Below are positions 39,543 through 52,100 of a stretch of DNA of 64,000 nt, in pieces. Under the pieces are notes generated by a model. It was not told the origin of the DNA, made no database searches, and was given only the letters and a program-made list of their open reading frames with translations. Location of the stretch: assembly GCF_000001735.4 (NCBI RefSeq), contig NC_003074.8, forward strand, positions 3,162,101 to 3,226,100. The letters are read 5' to 3'. The stretch is from Arabidopsis thaliana. Its lineage: Eukaryota; Streptophyta; Magnoliopsida; Brassicales; Brassicaceae. A program made the position numbers and the translations under genes. How positions within the stretch are numbered: position 1 is the stretch's first letter; every line of letters begins with the position of its first letter.

Positions 39543-42159
39543 GTGTCTTCCTCTTCTAATCTCTTACTCGCAACCATACCTTCAAGTTTCGATTGGGATT
39601 ATGGGTTATAAAGTTGTTTTGTCCAGAAGTGCGACTGGAGGCACGCTTGAACAAGAGTTTTACAGTAGATTTGTATCACTTTTTCTTCATAAGGTACTAT
39701 ACATTGTTGAATTAATGAGATGGTATTTCTAGTTGATCATACCATTTTCAGCATCATGCCACTGACCTATATATTAACCCCGCTAATTAAGGCAACGGTT
39801 TAAAGATTGATTAATGTTTACTTCTTAACAAAGGAAACAGAGTAGTATCTCATTGTTATATGAGTAAAAGAGATTAATTTGTAATGTTCTATCGCCGGTC
39901 CACAAGCATTTGAAGCAGTGCAACTGTTCAAGATATGAAAATTTTTAAGAGCTAAAGATTTCTATGGGTAAAGGAAAATGGTTCCAATATATATACAGAA
40001 ACGCTTTTACATGCATGGTTTCTAGTAAATTAAGATTACTTCGCATAGAAAGGAAAAGTGATTTCTGAGAAACTAATAACTTTCATGCAGAAATTAATAA
40101 AGACATAATAAAATAAACGAAAAAGACAAGTTTGCGCATCATTGGTGTAAGTTTACCTACCACAAGGATAAAATGGAAATCTACAATCTTTGCTAGAGAT
40201 TGGACCATGTCACCTATATGCTCATTTTTCATCTTCTATTCAAAGTAATGATCAAATCATCATTTTTTGTAACAATAAAATTTTGAAGTCATCAAGTTTT
40301 TTTTTTAAGTACATATATTCTTGGTTCAGTTATATCCAGAAGAATATATATAGAAGAAAGTAAAAGTTACATGTGAGAATCCTGAACTAGTTTGAAAAGC
40401 TGCATAAATGCATCATAAACATGCCAATTTTGTATCTAGAGTATTTTCTGCATACACACTCTTTGGATCGTAATCTCTAAACCAGCTAGAATATGAAGAA
40501 GTGATAATTCAAACAAATGAAATTTTCTTCGTTAAAAAGAACTCAAACAACTGAAGTTAGTCCATCAACCCGTAAACCAGTTTACCGTTATATATATAAG
40601 AACACCTTTTATATAAATCATTCGAGAGGGTTGGTATTTATCTTAATTTGTTTTTAAGAGATGTATAAATTAATATCTAAAATTCCATGATTTAGATAAT
40701 AATTATTATACAAACCCTACCATAAGATTGGTGAGAGGTATGACTTTGGTTGGTGAAGAGGAGGAGCGGAAAAGACTTTACCCAAATCTTACCAACTCTA
40801 TCCATTATCAAATTCTTTAATATTTGCATGCATTTAGTTTATGTGTTTGGTAAGCTTTTAACCAGATCTATAGGAGAATTATACGTACTTAACTTCCATT
40901 CCCATTTTCAATATTCTAATTTTTCTCATCTTCCGTATATGAATCGTCGATTATGTATAAATCATTAGTCACGAGGCTAAATTCATGATGTCTTTGTAGT
41001 TTTGAGTGTTGTCCACTTAACTCCATGTTTTGGATTCCAAATTTCCAATTGTGTAGTTTCAAGTTCTCTAATATCTCCGTCCAAAAATATTCCAAATTAA
41101 AGCCGATTTAGATGGAGTTATACTTTTACCCATTTTAATTATAAATAACGGTAAATGAAGACCTTTTTTTATAAACTTAATTAAAAGTGTTTATTTAAAT
41201 CAATTCATAAATAGATAAAAATCAACATAAATTAAAAAGATCGACCGGTGTGTTGCCTAAAATGTCTAATGTAATTAGGACGAACCTTGGATCAGCAACA
41301 AACACACAATTAATGCAGATAATAAATGAGTTGTATACTTGTATTAGCTTTTTTAGGTATATGACCGTTCGACAGAAATAGTAGTCGTGTGAATGCAACA
41401 ATCGAATGAGTTATAGACACACAAAAAGACCTAACGTATTCAGATTCTATAAAAAGATACCTACCTGGTGGTAGTAATAAATGACATTCTATCAATTATA
41501 CGATCTGGATAAGATTTGGTATAGGAGCTATATATTAATGGAATTACTAAGTTTTCTGAAACTACATGTCAGAACCATTTCATGCAAAGAAAGTTGATTA
41601 CGAAAAAATAAAGTTTTATATGATTAAGAAAATTAATACTTTGTAAAAAAAAATGTTAAATATGGATTTGTGGTCTTCCTCACACCAGACCAAACATCAT
41701 GTCCCTATCTCTGGCAAAATACCTGACGCTCGAGCTCGACAAGTAAAAGAAGACTCATATACATGGAAGACACGTGGTGACTATATTGTCCGTCCATATT
41801 GCAATTAACATCTGACGGTTGTGGACACATTTCAACTAACCCGACTCGTTCGTTCTCACCAACTCTTTGCGTCTGTCTATTTAAAACCTCCGATGTCGCT
41901 CACCTTTCTCTCAGGAAATTTATTTGCTATTAAATTTCCTTTTTATTTCTCCCTTTACTTTTTTTATAATCGCAAAAACAAATTTCAATAGTTCTTGTAA
42001 GCGCAACGTGTAAGTAGAGACATACACACATTTGTAGTGTTTTGTTTTGTATAATAACATCATCGCATATAGAGAAAAGAAGTTAAGACGACCGTATATA
42101 TCGTTTTGAAAACCGGGTCGGATAAAAAAAAACCGGTTTCTTTAACCGAGTCGGCGCGC
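39543..42159. promoter_or_regulatory. TFIIB2 3' flank and PAL4 promoter
   Basis: 2.6 kb. TFIIB2 3' UTR to about 39720. The AT-rich middle has no recognised gene. PAL4-proximal elements: ACCTACC (AC-I type MYB site) at 41459-41465, a perfect G-box CACGTG at 41771-41776, an L-box/AC-II-like TCTCACCAACT at 41854-41864 and a TATTTAAA box at 41878-41885. The leader of about 250 bases ends at the PAL4 ATG. Confidence 0.55.
41771..41885 (+). promoter_or_regulatory. PAL4 core promoter: G-box, L-box-like element, TATA
   Basis: CACGTG (41771-41776), TCTCACCAACT (41854-41864) and TATTTAAA (41878-41885) lie within 115 bases. This G-box plus AC/L-box plus TATA order is the known layout of phenylpropanoid promoters controlled by bZIP/bHLH and R2R3-MYB factors. 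The L-box differs from consensus at its last base. Confidence 0.6.
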
Positions 42160-45100
42160 ATGGAGCTATGCAATCAAAACAATCACATCACCGCCGTCTC
42201 GGGCGATCCGTTGAACTGGAACGCGACGGCCGAAGCTTTGAAAGGGAGCCACCTGGATGAGGTGAAACGAATGGTGAAAGAGTATAGGAAAGAGGCGGTG
42301 AAGTTAGGAGGTGAGACTTTGACGATTGGTCAAGTAGCCGCCGTGGCTAGAGGAGGAGGAGGATCTACGGTGGAGCTAGCGGAGGAGGCTCGTGCCGGAG
42401 TCAAGGCGAGTAGCGAATGGGTGATGGAGAGCATGAACCGAGGAACGGACAGTTATGGAGTTACCACAGGGTTTGGTGCAACTTCCCATAGAAGAACCAA
42501 ACAAGGCGGTGCACTTCAAAATGAGCTTATTAGGTCAGTTTTTTTTGTCGATACCTTATTAGGTTAAGTTATAACAAATTAACTACTGTTTTTTTCGTTT
42601 TTGTCTTAAAATTAAATGCATTGACTATATTTTTAGACTGGCTAGTAGGTCTGGACACGAAGCGGATATCCGAAAAAATTGTGATATTTGTTATTCGATT
42701 CGTTTTAAACGAATACTTGATTTTGTGATTTGCTTTGCTTCAAAAATTTCCGGATATCCGATATTTCGAATATCCGGAATTTTTTGTGATATTTGCGGAT
42801 ATTTGCGTTTATCCGCTTTGATACATTTAAATATTTAAAAAGATATTTATACTATATAACCATATCAGATATTCAAAGTTTTTTTTTAACATGCTTTCAA
42901 AATAAGTTCTAAATACCAAACATAACCGTTGTTGGTATCACCGGTCAACAAACTGTTATCAAACTAATTCCAAAAACTAAAACCCGATAGTTTTTAATGC
43001 CATTGATCAAAACATAACATGAAAAAAAATTGATCAAACAAACATCTTAACATAAAAACATAAAATGACAACAATACATAAACTATTTATGATATTTATA
43101 TATAGATATAACTATATTTTCTAATATATATAAAAAGATACGGATCGAAGCGGATATTCGATTTTTTTTTAAACAATATTTGTTATTTGATTCGGTTTTT
43201 ATGAATACTACATTTTTCTATTTGCTTTGCTCCAAAATCTTACGGATATTCGGATTTTTTGAATCAAATCAAATACCGAATCGAAGCAGATCGAACGAAT
43301 ATTTTGCCAAGCCCTACTGGCTAGTAAAACAAAGCTTAGAAACTTGATAGTAGTAGTACTACTCATAATAATTCATAAAGTTTCGATAGGTAACGAAGTA
43401 ATTATAGCAACGATTTTTTTCAAGAATTATTGTAAACTGAAATTAAATGCGTTGAAAATTGAAACTAGTGAAGAAATTTTAGATATATAAACTTATTAAT
43501 AGAAAAAGGAAGATTTTGATTCGGGTATGAAAATGGTGAAACAAGTTAAAAGTTTGTTATCGGTGATCTCTTTTTCGCCTAACCATTTTCCTTACTTTTG
43601 GCACTTTTTTTTTACTTCACAATTTTTGGTACTGATTTGACCTAATACTTAGGTGACTAATATTTTGGCAGCACTATTTAGCTGAATAAGTTGGTGTTTG
43701 GCAATAATAATTAGGTGAAATTAAGTTACACATAACAGTCGTGGACGCTATTAATTATATTCTTCATACACCATAATTTTAAGCCGGTCATTTTCAACAA
43801 TTAATATTTGTCAAGGACGAAATTAACGGTAACGTGCAATTAATGACTCGAGCAGGTTCTTGAATGCCGGAATATTTGGCCCCGGCGCCGGGGACACGTC
43901 ACACACGTTGCCAAAGCCGACAACAAGAGCGGCAATGCTCGTCCGTGTCAACACTCTCCTCCAAGGCTACTCCGGTATACGCTTCGAGATTCTCGAAGCA
44001 ATTACAAAGCTTCTCAACCACGAAATCACTCCGTGCCTCCCTCTCCGTGGCACCATCACCGCCTCCGGTGACCTTGTTCCTCTCTCTTACATCGCCGGAC
44101 TTCTCACTGGCCGTCCCAACTCCAAAGCCGTGGGTCCCTCTGGTGAGACTCTCACTGCCTCTGAGGCCTTTAAGCTCGCCGGAGTATCGTCCTTTTTCGA
44201 GCTGCAGCCTAAGGAAGGACTAGCACTTGTGAACGGGACAGCGGTTGGATCGGGTTTGGCCTCAACGGTTTTGTTCGATGCAAATATTTTGGCTGTTTTA
44301 TCGGAAGTTATGTCTGCCATGTTCGCAGAGGTTATGCAAGGGAAACCGGAGTTTACAGATCATCTTACGCATAAGCTCAAGCACCATCCCGGTCAGATCG
44401 AAGCCGCCGCAATTATGGAACATATATTAGACGGAAGCTCTTACGTTAAAGAAGCTCAACTTCTCCACGAAATGGATCCTCTTCAAAAACCTAAACAAGA
44501 TCGGTAATGTATCTTGTTCTTCAAGTAAACTGATATTGTGTGTTGAAGTTGATGTTTTCGTGTGTGATGATTATATTAGCTGAGTAGTGTTTCCTTTTAA
44601 GTTGCAGGTACGCTTTACGTACGTCACCACAATGGCTTGGGCCGCAGATTGAAGTGATCAGAGCGGCTACTAAAATGATTGAGCGTGAGATCAACTCTGT
44701 TAATGATAACCCTTTGATAGATGTGTCGAGGAACAAGGCGTTGCACGGTGGAAATTTCCAAGGGACACCGATCGGTGTTGCCATGGATAATTCCCGTCTA
44801 GCCATTGCTTCCATTGGGAAACTCATGTTTGCGCAGTTTTCTGAACTAGTGAACGATTTCTACAACAATGGTTTGCCTTCTAATCTATCTGGTGGGAGAA
44901 ACCCTAGTCTTGATTACGGGTTTAAAGGCGCGGAAATAGCCATGGCTTCTTATTGCTCCGAGCTTCAGTTCCTGGCTAATCCCGTGACCAACCATGTCCA
45001 AAGCGCAGAGCAGCATAACCAAGACGTTAATTCCCTAGGGCTAATCTCTAGCAGGAAAACTGCAGAAGCAGTGGATATCCTCAAGCTAATGTCCACAACC

Positions 45101-45709
45101 TACTTAGTCGCGCTTTGCCAAGCCGTTGATCTAAGACATCTTGAAGAGAATCTGAAGAAGGCGGTTAAATCAGCAGTGAGTCAGGTGGCGAAACGGGTCT
45201 TAACCGTTGGTGCCAACGGGGAGCTACATCCGTCAAGGTTCACAGAACGTGATGTCCTCCAAGTGGTTGACCGAGAGTACGTGTTCTCATACGCAGACGA
45301 TCCCTGCAGCCTCACTTACCCGCTAATGCAGAAACTTAGACACATTCTTGTAGACCACGCTTTAGCGGATCCAGAACGCGAGGCCAATTCCGCGACATCG
45401 GTTTTCCACAAAATCGGAGCTTTTGAAGCCGAGCTGAAACTGCTTCTCCCTAAAGAAGTAGAACGCGTCCGGGTTGAATACGAGGAAGGAACATCGGCTA
45501 TAGCTAACCGGATTAAGGAATGTCGGTCTTATCCATTGTATCGGTTTGTCCGCGATGAGCTAAATACTGAACTGCTTACTGGAGAGAATGTTCGGTCGCC
45601 AGGAGAGGAGTTTGATAAAGTGTTCTTAGCGATTTCTGATGGAAAACTTATTGATCCGTTGTTGGAATGTCTCAAGGAGTGGAACGGAGCTCCGGTTTCA
45701 ATCTGTTGA
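42160..45709 (+). CDS. PAL4: Phenylalanine ammonia-lyase 4
   Basis: Deaminates L-phenylalanine to trans-cinnamate, the entry step of the phenylpropanoid pathway (lignin, flavonoids, salicylate); cytosolic tetramer. Three exons (42160-42533, 43856-44503, 44608-45709) give 707 residues. The MIO prosthetic group forms from the Ala-Ser-Gly triad at 194-196 ([11 protein letters not shown]). Other signatures present are [41 protein letters not shown] (read in two parts) and [12 protein letters not shown]. Intron 1 sits at the conserved Arg codon of plant PAL genes and is 1,322 bases, enlarged by a 671-bp hAT-type insertion. Intron 2 is the extra one of the PAL3/PAL4 type. In-frame codons upstream of 42160 lie in the leader. 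Locus by order: At3g10340. Confidence 0.97.
42646..43316. mobile_element. Non-autonomous hAT-type element (MITE) in PAL4 intron 1
   Basis: 671 bp flanked by a perfect 8-bp direct repeat CTGGCTAG (42638-42645 and 43317-43324), the hAT target-site length. Imperfect terminal inverted repeats: TAGGTCTGGACA at the left and, reverse-complemented, TAGGGCTTGGCA at the right (9 of 12 match), fitting the hAT TAGGG-type terminus. Subterminal regions are full of CGGATATCCG-like palindromic motifs, as expected for transposase-binding repeats. No transposase ORF. Confidence 0.8.
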
Positions 45710-46209
45710 AAATCTTTTTCGATAGATCTACATCCAAGATTCTTACCAACTTTTTAATCTACTTTACATGATTTGTGTTTTATATATTTCTTGATTTCCA
45801 CGAAAATGAACATTGTCAAGATCTGAAAACCTATAAGTTGTTTGTTTGTATGTTGAATGCAGTGTCGTTTTACTATTCTTTTGATCCATTATGATAAAAA
45901 GTCGCAATGGAGTGTTGTTGCTAAGAAGGTGTTGGTTGGTATAGTGCCGATTGGACCAATTTGAGTCTAAGACACAGTTTTTGGTCTGGACACATAATTT
46001 GTGTATGCAGTTTCAAAACGTGTTTTAATCTCATGCTTGGATACAAAAAATTAGAGAAGAAATCTTCATTTTGGGAAAAAGAGACGAATTTGGGGACTAG
46101 TTACTTATTTAATAAAGAGTGTTGTTGGGAGCAAAAACAGGGAGATAAATAGTTTCTCGGCACCGCTTCTTTGTATAGCACAGAAGTGAAGAGCAAGCAG
46201 ACGAAAAAA
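45710..46209. other. Spacer PAL4 3' UTR / GET3B promoter
   Basis: 500 bases between tandem genes. The first 200 or so should be the PAL4 3' UTR; the rest is the upstream region of GET3B. A 63-codon frame at 45961-46152 has no domain. Nothing else is seen. Confidence 0.45.
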
Positions 46210-48578
46210 ATGGCGACTCTGTCTTCCTATCTGTTATCTTCTCCTCCTCTATGCAAATCCCGATTCTCGGCAACAAGTCTCGTCTCAGGAATTGATTTCA
46301 TCTCTTTCTCTCCTCGAACAACTCTCTCCTCGTCATCCACTGTCTTGCCGGCGATTCTTTCTCTTTCCGTTAAACATAATCGCCGGAGAAACTCGCTTCA
46401 AGGTTCGAATTCTAAAGTTTTCCTTTTTCTTAATCTGAAACAGGATTGGATTAGCTTAGCTTCTCTTGATTTTGATTTTGATTTCTGGGTTTCAGTGAAA
46501 TCAGTAGCTAGCCCAACGGAGACGATTTCAGAATTCGATGAGATGGTCTCCGGCACGAAACGAAAGTATTACATGCTCGGTGGGAAAGGAGGAGTGGGCA
46601 AAACTAGTTGTGCTGCTTCTTTAGCTGTGAGATTCGCCAACAATGGACACCCAACTCTGGTTGTATCTACAGATCCAGCACATTCCTTGAGCGATTCTTT
46701 TGCTCAGGTAAACGAAGAAATTCTATAAAAAGGTGAAGACTTTGTTTTTGTTTGATGAAGATATACATATGATTGGTGTTTCTATTGTTTTTGTTGATTT
46801 TGTAGGACTTGACTGGAGGAATGCTTGTCCCTGTAGAAGGACCCGAAGCTCCTTTATTTGCTTTAGAAGTATGTGTTTGGAATTACCTTTGGTGCATTTT
46901 TTGGTTTCTGTGGTGATGATCTTACACTCAAATTTTGAGTTTTAATTGATAGCTTTGCAACAGATAAACCCTGAGAAGGCTAGGGAAGAGTTTCGTAGTG
47001 CCTCGCAGATGAATGGAGGAACTGGGGTGAAAGATTTTATGGATGGTATGGGACTTGGAATGCTTGTAGAACAGGTTTGTTGTAGCATTGTTTGTACATT
47101 TTGGTGGCAATTGCAGCTAAAATGTGTTTGAAATCGTGTTAATGGCTACCAATCCAAATATATATTCCGTGGTAGCCATGTGAGCTTCAATGTTTCTGAT
47201 ACTCAATCTAGATGTCTCAAATGGATGTGATTGCCTCTCACTGTTCTGCTTATGATACTGACTCTGGTTTTTTGGTTGATGAAGTTGGGGGAGCTTAAAC
47301 TTGGAGAATTGCTCGACACACCGCCTCCTGGATTGGATGAAGCCATAGCCATTTCTAAGGAATTCTGCTATTCTATGTGATCCTTGTTTCTTCGGTCTTG
47401 ATATGTACTGTCTCTTACTGATTTGTCAAGGGTATTCACAGGTCATTCAATTCTTGGAATCACCAGAGTATAACATGTTCACCAGAATCGTATTTGATAC
47501 TGCACCAACGGTGAGCAAGCTTGATTAAAATTTCCCTTCCCTTTTTATATTGCAAAATATTAAAGACAGAGTTTGTTACTACTTACAGGGTCATACGCTA
47601 AGGCTACTCTCTTTACCTGATTTCTTGGATGCATCCATTGGTAAAATCTTGAAGGTAAGAAATGTTGATAAACCATTTCCTTTAAACTCTTATGTTTAGT
47701 CTGTTTACCAAAGTTTCAATCTCTTTCTCAGAGTTTGTCTTCTTAAATACATTTTCTTCATCTTCAGCTTAGACAGAAAATAACCTCGGCTACTTCAGCG
47801 ATCAAATCAGTTTTTGGGAAAGAAGAAAAGGGGCCTGATGCTGTAAGTCTTTGTACATTGGCTGATATAGTATTCCTGTTTTCATTTGGTTAAAATTTTC
47901 TTTATGGATGTCACAGGCCGACAAATTGGAAAAACTAAGAGAAAGGATGGTTAAAGTTCGCGAGCTTTTCCGTGACACAGAGTCAACAGAATTCGTCATT
48001 GTCACTATCCCAACGGTAATATCTACCACATGCATCTCCTTGATGTCCTCCTATCTTCAAGAATAAAATCCATTGGCTGAGAACTTCCGTCCAATGTTGG
48101 TCTTAAGTTGGCATCTCACTGCTCATTACTTTTTGTTTATCTCATAAAGGTAATGGCTGTCAGCGAGTCTTCTAGGTTAAGTGCTTCCTTGAAGAAGGAA
48201 AGTGTTCCCGTCAAAAGACTCATTGTTAATCAGCTTCTCCCGCCATCCTCCTCAGATTGCAAATTTTGCTCTATTAAGAGAAAGGTATACACACAAACAC
48301 AAACACAAGCTTCTCATGAACTGATAGTCTCTTTAAACCAAAGACCGGTCTTGCCTACTCCTCAAACCACAATGTGCTTCTGTTCTTGTTTTGTTCTGTG
48401 GTATGAACATGCATCTAAAACCTGAAAAATGAACATGCAGGACCAAATGCGGGCTCTTGATATGATCCGGGAGGATTCAGAACTCTCTGCTTTGACACTG
48501 ATGGAGGCTCCGCTGGTTGATATGGAGATCAGAGGTGTCCCTGCTCTGCGCTTCTTGGGCGATATCATTTGGAAATAA
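46210..48578 (+). CDS. GET3B: ArsA/GET3-type ATPase, chloroplastic
   Basis: Chloroplast-stroma member of the GET3/ArsA ATPase family, implicated in targeting tail-anchored proteins. Eleven exons (46210-46402, 46496-46707, 46806-46868, 46964-47074, 47285-47359, 47442-47510, 47589-47654, 47768-47842, 47917-48015, 48150-48284, 48441-48578) give 411 residues. A Ser-rich transit peptide of about 65 residues is followed by the deviant Walker [10 protein letters not shown] (93-101), switch [11 protein letters not shown], switch II DTAPTGHTLRLL and the zinc-binding CKFC. The intron after 47359 starts GA, not GT; with it the ISK/VIQF junction matches the family. Read-through gives a stop after ISKEFCYSM. 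Locus by order: At3g10350. Confidence 0.93.
47360..47441 (+). other. GA-AG non-canonical intron in GET3B
   Basis: Exon 5 contains no GT from 47285 until 47377. The conserved junction ISK/VIQF requires splicing TCTAAG to GTCATT, so the intron is GAATTC...TTCACAG (82 bases). The GT at 47377 with either nearby acceptor shifts the frame and stops early. Confidence 0.7.
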
Positions 48579-48852
48579 GATCATTACATATTATCACCAC
48601 AAGGATGAAGAACAAGCAGGTTCACTTGTATGAGATAGTGTTGGTTAATACATTACATAGTTTTTGGTATAGATGTTGATGTTTGTCTTTGATGGGTTTG
48701 GTCTTTGGCTAAAAATGAATATCGACGAGTTTTTCAAACTGTTAACAGATTCAGTATTTGCTACATTTTGGTGGGTGTAAAATGTTCAGTGTAAAACTTT
48801 AGAGCTTTTAAAATAAAAAATATAGCAATTCTTGGGGAGCAAAGCCGCAAGA

Positions 48853-48860
48853 TATTTACA
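48853..48860 (-). promoter_or_regulatory. Second Pumilio-binding element TGTAAATA
   Basis: Second exact TGTANATA match on the APUM4 sense strand, about 316 bases past the stop. Whether the 3' UTR extends this far is unknown. Confidence 0.4.
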
Positions 48861-49019
48861 TCGTAATGTGAAGAATAAGACCTAAAAGTAAGCCATTGCT
48901 TTACATAAATAAAACAGCAAGGCTTCACCTTTTACACAACCAAAAGGAGATTTTTGATTTAAGCCAGTTGGGATCCAAAATACATTTATTTACTGACTTA
49001 AATCTAAAACCCTCTATTT

Positions 49020-49027
49020 TATTTACA
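49020..49027 (-). promoter_or_regulatory. Pumilio-binding element TGTAAATA
   Basis: Exact match to the TGTANATA consensus on the APUM4 sense strand, 149 bases past the APUM4 stop codon, so very likely inside its 3' UTR. Confidence 0.55.
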
Positions 49028-49175
49028 AATTATTTGCAAAATATATATAACAGGAACCATCTTGAGATGCTTTGCTTAGTTAGGCTGTACAAATAGCTCT
49101 CGGTCATCAACTTGTACCTCTTCTCAGGTTGTGTTATAAGTTAAGAAGCTTGAGGTTTTACTTACTCAGAGATGG

Positions 49176-52100
49176 TTATGGAGTGGTGTTCGCGGCAAGA
49201 GATGACGAGAGTCCGATTCTTCTCTCTGCAGAAAGAAGAAGAGTGATTCATGATCATGATCATGAACTGTGATGTTGTACAGAGAGAAGAAATGTTTACC
49301 TCCAGTAGTGATAAGCTTCTCAACCCGGGCAACGATGTGTTTCCCATATGTGTATCTCTTCAAGGCATTCAAGTGTACTTTGATGCGAGAAAGAATGAGT
49401 GCAAGACTTTGATCATCACATGTTTCAAGAACCTTCTGCACTACATAGTTCCCAAATGGGTCCTTCATCATCGCCTGCAAATTGTTCCAACTTTAGTGGG
49501 ACTTTTTTCGAGACATTGCAGAAAGACATGAGGGAGTTAGATTGCAGACCTGAAGAGGCTCGTTTTCATCAGTATAACCAAGCATCTCATTCACTAGAAC
49601 CTGACGTTCCTCTGGACCGCCAAATGTTAGGCACTTTTCAACAACATTAGAAGCAAACTTTTGCTGACTCATCTTCACAATCTGTCCAGCAAGCTTATTG
49701 ATAATTTCTGACCGTTCATGAGGTTTACCATGTTGTATGATATGCTACAGCCGGAAACAGGATTAATCTTTATCAGTGTGTCCATTTTCATGAAGCAGAA
49801 ACGTCAATTAAGCTTCAGAATCTTACCTGGATAACATAATTTCCGTATTGATCTTGTGCTAGAGTACAGACTGAATCCATGATTTCCTCCATAATGATCC
49901 GTTGGGTTTCTATATCATCAATATGCTCCAGTACCCTCTGATGCGATTCGAAAGAAGTAGAATATAAGTATCGTTAACAGTTGACAAAAAAAATTGGAAC
50001 TTGGATCCTATGATCAAGAACCTATAGGGTGAGATGTATTATATCGAGAACCTGGATTACACGGCATCCATAAGGGTGTGTTGAAAGAGCTAAAACTTTT
50101 CCGTAGAATGAGGAAATGATGAACTGTATCCAATCCTGAGGAAGACGCTCTATACACTTCTGGATCACATGATTACCGTTCTGGTCATGAACGCATTTCA
50201 TGACAGACCCATCAAGCTCTTTCACCATTCGAGCTTGCTGCTCCAATTCAACCACCTCTAACGCCTGTATCCATATCACAGAAACAAGATAGAGACACGC
50301 TCAGAAAAGTCAAACACCTTTGTCTGTAAAACCCTTACCACTAATAATAAGTAATCGGATCAAAACAATGTCTTTAAACTGAGCACCTTTTGGATAACCC
50401 TGCAGCCGTACATTTGTAGAGAAAGAGCCAAAACGTGGCCTGTTACTTGTTCAGCGAGTTCTTTTCTCTGCTTGGTTGTACCATGTTCAAAAAACTAGAA
50501 CATAACCAGAACAACAAATGAGTAAACTGACACATCTAGCGATGTGTTGAAGTGATTTAGAAAGCTACAGCTTGTACCTTTTGAATGACATAATTTCCAA
50601 AGACATCTGTCATTAAAGTACGGCCGTAAGGAAGTATCTCAGGGAATATTGCATTCTTTTCCTCATCCGTTGCAGTCTCAAGTTTCTGTTGAATGAAACG
50701 ACTTCCGTACTGATCCATGCTGCAAGTGATGTAAAATTCAAACAAAAGTGAACTAGTAACCTTGAATGATGGATATTAGATAAGGTAAGGTAAATACCTG
50801 AACTCAATCACATGACCAACTATTTCTGAAAGCTCCAAAGACCTTGTCTTGTTGTTCTTAAACCCCTCTAGTAAGGATGCTTCTGCCGTACTGCCAATAT
50901 CTACATGGGATGATCCCTGTAAGCCTCCGAAAGGAACTTTCATCATTGAGGCAGATTGTGACATACGCATGTTCTGGAAATTTCTTGAATTCTTGGAAGG
51001 AGAAGGCAAATGGTTTCCTAGATACATGTTGCCAAGATCATATGAAGGACTCTCAAAAAATCTAGAATTTGCAGCATTGAGGTTACCCAGCTGTTGCCTG
51101 TTTTGAGCAAGTAACATCGCGAGGTATTCGTTAGCCGTATCTCCGTTTGAAGTCCCGAAATTGTTTCTAATAAGAGAATGATCGATTGGGGCAGCAGTAG
51201 AAGATGCCGTATGCAGATACTGGCTGTAATGTGGGTCCATAACTGGAGAGTGAAGCTCAGAAGCAACTTGATTTATCAATCTGTTCAAGCTTTGTCTATC
51301 CCCATCCCCAGTCAAATGTGAGCCTGAATCATAAGGAATAAAAAAAAGGTTCAATCCAAGGCAATACGATGTTCTGTTTGTGTATATGAGAGTGAGAGAT
51401 AGAGATAGAGACAGAGATATAGAGAGAAAGAGAGAGGAAGGGGTGAGAAACCTTCAGCGGAATAGTGCTCAGCTAATGAATTCAACTTGTTCTTTGCCAT
51501 ATAACCACCAGCTGTGGAGAAGTCTGTTCCATTAATATTTCCATTCCTAATATTGACATCAGATAAGCCCACGCTTCCTAATCTAGAATGGTCTGAAGTT
51601 GAGTAGAGACTCGCTGAAGAGGAGGTTCGTTTAGGGATGTTGACCTGTCCATGGGAACCCACTGTAGAAGCACCAAGACTTGCTCCATACCCACTCATTC
51701 CACCATAATTTGCAGAAAACAAGTGATCTTTAGTTTCTGCCGTATTTTGTTGCCGCAAAGCCTTCTTATGACCATTGGGTATGTAACGCATGACATCAGA
51801 TTGATTCTCCAGTTCCACTTGAAGCTGTGACTGCATATGGTTTTCTTTTACTTGACTCATCTCTGACATGTTCAACCTGGACAATGTGTCGGCAACATCG
51901 GCAGCAGTGTAAGATTCACAGTTTTGGATGGCTGTGCCAAAAGTATTCTTCTTCTCGACAGGACCAACCCTGGTACCAATAGGGGGAAGGCCAGAGGCCG
52001 TAGATCGTCCTACTAGATGTGAGTCAGGAGTTCTATTTCTTGGCACCGGAGAACTCATGGTGGATCCAAGCATAGTATTTGGACTGTTTTTGGCAGTAGA

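Larger units (their letters stand above)
48579..49175. other. Convergent 3' spacer GET3B / APUM4
   Basis: About 600 bases holding both 3' UTRs. On the minus strand, the presumed APUM4 3' UTR contains two Pumilio recognition octamers TGTAAATA (49027-49020 and 48860-48853). Confidence 0.6.

Noticed and set aside
45961..46152. 63-codon frame between PAL4 and GET3B
   Set aside because: No domain and no splice continuity with either gene.
47377..47441. GT donor at 47377 as a canonical replacement for the GA donor in GET3B
   Set aside because: With acceptors at 47430 or 47441 it shifts the frame and stops within a few codons, destroying the conserved DTAPTGHT region order.
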